From DATARH01 sp050246595 (GTDB lineage: Bacteria > Pseudomonadota > Alphaproteobacteria > ATCC43930 > CGMCC-115725), in assembly GCA_050246595.1 (NCBI GenBank), contig JBFWVT010000067.1, forward strand, positions 1 to 27,024: DNA of 27,024 nucleotides, given 5' to 3'. Numbering within the stretch: the first letter of the stretch is position 1; each line of letters opens with the position of its first letter. This document shows, one piece after another, positions 24,333 through 27,024 of the stretch. The notes under the pieces were generated by a model. The model had not been told where the DNA came from, did not search any database, and saw nothing but the letters and a program-made list of their open reading frames with translations. The translations under genes were made by a program, and so were the position numbers.

Positions 24333-25723
24333 GCGGCCCCGGTCGCCGCCCGGGCCGCCGCCCGGGCCGCCGGCTGCGTTTCCCTCGGCCGTTCGCCACA
24401 CTGCGCGCCGCCGTGCTCGCGGCGTCTCTCGCCGCGACCGGCGGTCTCGCGCCGCCGGCGCAAGCCGGCATCAGCGTGATCCGCGACGCCGAGATCGAGA
24501 GCGACATCCGCGCGCTGGCCGCCCCGGTGTGGCGGGTCGCCGGTCTCGAATCAGCCGATGTCGCCGTTTACCTCGTCCATGACAACCAGCTCAATTCGTT
24601 TGTCACCGGCGGGCAGGCGATCTACTTCAACACCGGTCTGCTGCTGCGCGCCGAGAACGCCAACCAGCTGCTCGGGGTCATCGCCCACGAAACCGGCCAC
24701 ATCACCGGCGGGCATCTCGTGCGCTCGCGGGAGGCGGTGCGCAACGCCAGCATCGAAATGATGATCGCGATGGCGCTCGGCGCCGCCGCCGCGGTCGCCG
24801 GGGGCAGCGGCGCGCCGCTGCTCGGTGCCGCCGGGGTCGCCGAGCGTTCGCTGCAACAGTTCTCGATGGCCCAGGAATCGACCGCCGATCACGCTGCGCT
24901 CAACATGCTCGACCGGGCCTGCCAATCGGCGCGCGGTCTGTTGCGGTTTTTCGAGATCCTGCAGAGCAACGAACTGCTCGCCGGCGATCGCCGCGACATC
25001 TGGGGCCGCACACACCCGCTGACCGCGCAGCGGATCCAGTATCTGCGCGATCACGTTCAGCGCGCCCGCTGCTCGAACGCGCCGGAGCCTGCGGACGCGG
25101 CCGGGCGGCTGCGGCGCATCCAGGTAAAGTTGCGGGCCTTTCTCGATCCGCCGGCGAACACGCTCGCCGCCTTCCCGGAGGCCGACACCTCGGCGCTGGC
25201 GCGCTATGCGCGAGCGATCGCGTATTACCGCCGGCCCGATCTGGCGCGGGCGCTGCCGGCGATCGACGGGTTGATCCGGGATTCTCCGGACAATCCCTAT
25301 TACCGCGAACTCAAGGGCCAGATGCTGTTCGAGAATGGCCGGGTCCGCGAGGCGATCCGGCCCTACGAGGACGCCGTGCGCCTCGCGCCGTCGGCGCCGC
25401 TGCTGCGGCTTGCGTTGTCGCAGGCTTATATCGAAAGCGGCGACCCGGCGCTCAACAAGCGCGCGATCGCCTATCTCGACGACGTCAGCCGCGAGGAGGG
25501 GCGCAACGGGGGGCAGGTCTGGCGCCTGCTCGCGACCGCCTACGGCCGCGACAACCAGATCGGCATGGCCGCGCTGTCGCTCGCCGAGGAGGCGCTGGCC
25601 ATGCGCAACAAAAAGACCGCGATCCAGCAGGCCGTCCGCGCGCGGCAGTTGCTGGCGCGGAACACGCCGGCCTATCTGCGGGCCGAGGACATCCACCGCG
25701 AGGCGGACAGGCTCGACGACTGA
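24329..25723 (+). CDS. Secreted M48-family metalloprotease with C-terminal TPR-like repeats (BepA-like)
   Basis: 464 residues from GTG 24329, which overlaps the rne stop as GTGA and suggests translational coupling. An arginine-rich n-region (GRRPGRRPGRR) precedes a hydrophobic core and a likely signal cleavage after PAQA (residue 46). The zinc site is HETGH (residues 120-124) with Glu183 in QESTADHAAL as third ligand. A glycine/alanine helix (about 145-170) may touch the membrane, as in BepA/YfgC. The second half holds TPR-like helical pairs (NPYYRELKGQMLFENGRVREAI, APLLRLALSQAYIESGDPA). Relatives control assembly and degradation of outer-membrane proteins. No Shine-Dalgarno sequence is seen, consistent with coupling. 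Confidence 0.9.
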   Translation: MSGPGRRPGRRPGRRLRFPRPFATLRAAVLAASLAATGGLAPPAQAGISVIRDAEIESDIRALAAPVWRVAGLESADVAVYLVHDNQLNSFVTGGQAIYFNTGLLLRAENANQLLGVIAHETGHITGGHLVRSREAVRNASIEMMIAMALGAAAAVAGGSGAPLLGAAGVAERSLQQFSMAQESTADHAALNMLDRACQSARGLLRFFEILQSNELLAGDRRDIWGRTHPLTAQRIQYLRDHVQRARCSNAPEPADAAGRLRRIQVKLRAFLDPPANTLAAFPEADTSALARYARAIAYYRRPDLARALPAIDGLIRDSPDNPYYRELKGQMLFENGRVREAIRPYEDAVRLAPSAPLLRLALSQAYIESGDPALNKRAIAYLDDVSREEGRNGGQVWRLLATAYGRDNQIGMAALSLAEEALAMRNKKTAIQQAVRARQLLARNTPAYLRAEDIHREADRLDD

Positions 25724-26115
25724 GGCCCGCCCGCCCACGCAACGGCGCCGGACGGCGCTCCTCCGACCTTCCGCCGCAGGCGTGCATGCCGAAAAAGCCG
25801 GCACGATCGTGGGTACGACGGATATCGCCGTCATTTTTGCCAGATTTATCGGTATCGTCGCGGCTTCGGAGCGGTGTTCCGGATGCCGGTAACCTGGAGT
25901 TGAAATTAGCGAATCCAATGGGGTGCTGGCTGGATATTCGCTGTAGAATCGGCCGGACACTCCGTAATGTTCAACCTTAGATTGTTTTCTCCTGTCGAAA
26001 GGATAGAGCGCGGCTGCGACACGAGCCGGGCTGGCCTCGGCCGGTGTGAAGCCCCATTTACGCCTCGCCCGGCTCCGCGGTGGAGAACGGCCCCGGCGAA
26101 ACGGAGATTTCAGAA
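25724..26115 (+). other. 392-base gap upstream of the DsbA-like gene
   Basis: No gene is supported. The leader holds an inverted repeat, GAGCCGGGC (26023-26031) and GCCCGGCTC (26067-26075), with an inner palindrome GGCCTCGGCC (26033-26042). It could fold in the 5' UTR. The stretch 25850-26000 is relatively AT-rich and is a likely promoter region, but I could not choose a -35/-10 pair. Confidence 0.5.
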
Positions 26116-26901
26116 ATGCGACTATTGGGTTTTCGCGGCGCGGCGCTGGGTCTGTCGCTCGTCATGGCTCCAATGTTTGCCGCGCCGCCGGCCGTTGCCG
26201 CCGAGTTCTCGGCGGAACAGCGCCAAGCGATCGAGACGATCGTCCGCGACTACCTGTTGCGAAACCCGGAGGTGATGATCGAGGTGCTCGAAGCCGCGAA
26301 GGAAAAAATCGCCGGCGAAGCGCAGGCGCAGCGCGTCGCGGCGCTGGCCGAGCGGTGGCAGGAAATCTTCGAGGACCCGAACGCCCCGGTGGCCGGCAAT
26401 CCGAAAGGCGATGTCACGCTCGTCGAGTTCTTCGACTACCGCTGCCCGTATTGCAAGCAGGTCGCGCCGGCGATCGAGGCGCTGCTCGCCGAGGACAAGC
26501 AGTTGCGCGTCGTCTACAAGGAGTTTCCGGTGCTCGGCCCCGAGTCGGTCACCGCCGCGCGAGCCGCGCTGGCAGCGGGCAAGCAGGGAAAATACGAGGC
26601 GCTGCACCGTGCGCTGATGCAGATGAAGGGGCAGATCAACGAAACCGCGATCTTCAACGCCGCGAAATCGGCCGGGATCGATGTCGAGCGCCTGAAGCGC
26701 GACATGAACGCCCCCGAGATCGACCGCATGCTGCAGGCCAATCAGCAACTCGCCATGGCGCTCGATATCCGCGGCACACCGGCCTTTATCGTCGGGGACG
26801 AAATCGTCCCCGGCGCCGTCAGCGCCGATGCGCTGCGCCAACTGATCGCGACTGCCCGTCAGGAAAAGGAAAAAGGCCAGTCCGGCAAGCGCTCGAATTA
26901 G
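26116..26901 (+). CDS. DsbA-family thiol:disulfide oxidoreductase (Com1/ScsC-like)
   Basis: A 261-residue secreted thioredoxin-fold protein. A signal peptide has likely cleavage after AVAA (residue 29), followed by a helical N-terminal segment (FSAEQRQAIETIVRDYLLRNPEVMIEVLEA) typical of Com1/ScsC/BdbD-like proteins. The active site is Cys110-Pro-Tyr-Cys113 in FFDYRCPYCKQV, and the cis-proline loop is RGTPAFIVGD. It would oxidise or isomerise disulfides in the periplasm, possibly including the four-cysteine protein at 4737. ATG 26116 has GGAG 10-11 bases upstream; the frame is open to 26080. The TAG stop at 26899-26901 consists of the IS target TA plus the first IS base, so the last residues may not be native. 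Confidence 0.9.
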   Translation: MRLLGFRGAALGLSLVMAPMFAAPPAVAAEFSAEQRQAIETIVRDYLLRNPEVMIEVLEAAKEKIAGEAQAQRVAALAERWQEIFEDPNAPVAGNPKGDVTLVEFFDYRCPYCKQVAPAIEALLAEDKQLRVVYKEFPVLGPESVTAARAALAAGKQGKYEALHRALMQMKGQINETAIFNAAKSAGIDVERLKRDMNAPEIDRMLQANQQLAMALDIRGTPAFIVGDEIVPGAVSADALRQLIATARQEKEKGQSGKRSN

Positions 26902-27024
26902 AGTGTGATCGGGTCTGGTTGAAACGGGATAGGGGTTCCCCGGCGCGGGGATCTCTGCGCAAGATGCTGGCTGGGGGGCGGAGGCCATCGCGCATGCCCA
27001 GACCCTATTCACAGGATTTGCGGG
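26901..27024 (+). mobile_element. IS630-family insertion sequence, right copy (5' end only)
   Basis: The tip at 26901 (GAGTGTGATCG) follows TA at 26899-26900. A 93-base leader leads to the transposase ATG at 26994. From about 26957 to the window end the sequence is nearly identical to the left copy read in reverse, including GGCTGGGGGGCGGAGGCCA. The outer 50 bases differ substantially. The element runs rightward out of the window. Confidence 0.8.
26994..27024 (+). CDS. IS630-family transposase, first ten codons (cut by window edge)
   Basis: The sequence encodes MPRPYSQDLR, identical to the first ten residues of the left-hand transposase. It is recognised only by that identity and by the shared leader; the rest is outside the window. 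Confidence 0.75.
   Translation, partial: MPRPYSQDLR

Noticed and set aside
24551..25960. 469-codon minus-strand frame
   Set aside because: It is antisense to the M48 protease, which has HETGH and a signal peptide; the frame has no recognisable domain.
1..27024. tRNA, rRNA, CRISPR or prophage signals
   Set aside because: I saw no cloverleaf-like segment, rRNA sequence, regularly spaced repeats or phage structural genes. A covariance-model scan was not possible here.

Overview
The window looks like chromosomal DNA of a high-GC alphaproteobacterium. The best evidence is gene content and order: a zinc-free L31 (rpmE), rluD next to an RpoH-type sigma-32, prfB followed by a class A penicillin-binding protein, and an RNase E whose S1 domain carries a long acidic insertion. 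A Rhodospirillales-like lineage is plausible, but I cannot fix the order or genus from sequence alone. Both ends lie inside copies of the same kind of IS630-family element, in opposite orientation with transposases pointing outward, so the window may be one assembly contig broken at repeats.

Layout. 1-411: 5' part of an IS630-like element. 422-8051: metabolic accessory genes. These are a frameshifted DUF924 gene, an FAD-dependent amine/amino-acid oxidoreductase, rpmE, a RutD-like hydrolase, a SAM hydrolase (DUF62), a small secreted cysteine protein, an HSL-type esterase next to a methylmalonyl-CoA-epimerase-like gene, and a divergent CaiB/BaiF CoA-transferase. 8048-12900: a visibly lower-GC polysaccharide segment. 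It is bordered on the left by an IS5-family transposase remnant and holds a Wzx-type flippase, an exosortase-A-type O-antigen-ligase-like protein, a methyltransferase and a decayed second piece of the ligase gene. 12918-16096: housekeeping genes gph, a DUF6476 membrane protein, rluD and rpoH. 16438-20238: prfB, with its programmed +1 frameshift, and mrcA. 20754-26901: rne, an M48 metalloprotease with a C-terminal repeat region translationally coupled to rne, and a DsbA/Com1-like thiol oxidoreductase whose stop codon is completed by the right-hand IS copy.

How the genes fit together. Most of the right half is conserved core: translation (prfB, rluD, rpmE), heat shock (rpoH), RNA decay (rne), cell wall (mrcA) and envelope protein folding and quality control (M48 protease, DsbA-like). 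The esterase/epimerase/CoA-transferase group suggests acyl-CoA metabolism. The central segment is an envelope-glycan module that looks acquired and partly decayed. I see no tRNA, rRNA, CRISPR array or phage genes. I did not find a convincing new multi-gene system. The most unusual features are the roughly 290-residue lysine-free acidic insertion in RNase E, the duplicated and decayed ligase piece, and a long hairpin that buries the ribosome-binding site of the oxidoreductase.
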